The notes under the pieces are model-generated. The model worked only from the letters and a program-made list of their open reading frames with translations. It was not told where the DNA came from and made no database searches. From an uncultured Deinococcales bacterium (GTDB lineage: Bacteria; Deinococcota; Deinococci; Deinococcales; Trueperaceae), in the NCBI GenBank assembly GCA_937934635.1, contig CALGZD010000162.1:1-14781 (forward strand): a DNA stretch of 14,781 nucleotides. The letters run 5' to 3'. The position numbers and the translations under genes were made by a program. Shown in pieces: positions 14,781-14,781 of this stretch (the first letter of the stretch is position 1; each line of letters begins with the position of its first letter).

Positions 14781-14781
14781 A

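Larger units (their letters stand above)
14369..14781. other. Repeat-rich region upstream of the secreted-protein gene
   Basis: About 410 bases with no gene. It contains a 13-bp inverted repeat (14411-14423 with 14473-14485), a 14-bp direct pair (GTAGTTTTCTCYGC, 14488-14501 and 14502-14515), two tandem arrays (14530-14607, 14625-14688) and a terminator-like hairpin (14731-14780). The promoter of the minus-strand gene should be here but none is convincing. Confidence 0.6.

Overview
The window reads as chromosomal DNA from a moderately AT-rich diderm bacterium. The best taxonomic clue is the secreted protein at 7993-9771. It has a signal peptide, one SLH domain, collagen-like Gly-X-Y repeats and a C-terminal beta-barrel ending in Phe. 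An N-terminal SLH domain plus an outer-membrane barrel is the plan of Deinococcota (SlpA-like) and Thermotogota envelope proteins, so a Deinococcota relative (for example Trueperales) is my working guess. This is an inference from architecture, not a proven placement.

Layout. 1-295: 3' end of a RelA/SpoT-type gene (ACT domain), plus strand. 308-2504: minus-strand cluster of a tandem-NBD nucleoside/sugar-type ABC ATPase, an RNHCP zinc-motif protein and a small Cys-rich protein. 2505-3551: about 1 kb without genes, holding a 164-bp MITE-like element with a perfect 9-bp target duplication and a strong leu promoter. 3552-6675: leuCDB, the last steps of leucine synthesis after isopropylmalate synthase, closed by a clear intrinsic terminator. 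6780-7181: small four-helix membrane protein. 7182-7992: non-coding, ending in the terminator of the collagen-like gene. 7993-9771: SLH/collagen/barrel gene, minus strand. 9772-10901: non-coding. 10902-13586: alpha/beta hydrolase, FtsX/MacB-type permease and LolD-type ATPase, plus strand. 13607-14368: secreted protein of unknown function, minus strand. 14369-14781: short tandem repeats and a large terminator-like hairpin belonging to a gene beyond the window.

Three observations go beyond routine annotation. (1) The octamer GCTCGAGC occurs seven times, and every CTCGAG in the window lies inside it. This looks like a highly iterated palindrome comparable in kind to cyanobacterial HIP1. (2) The collagen-like protein could be a trimeric strut tethering the outer membrane to peptidoglycan, with a triple helix where known SLH/barrel proteins use a coiled coil. 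(3) Short tandem arrays of 12-18 bp units are scattered through leaders, gene ends and intergenic DNA, one encoding an NDTR peptide repeat. No CRISPR array, tRNA, rRNA or intact transposase was seen.
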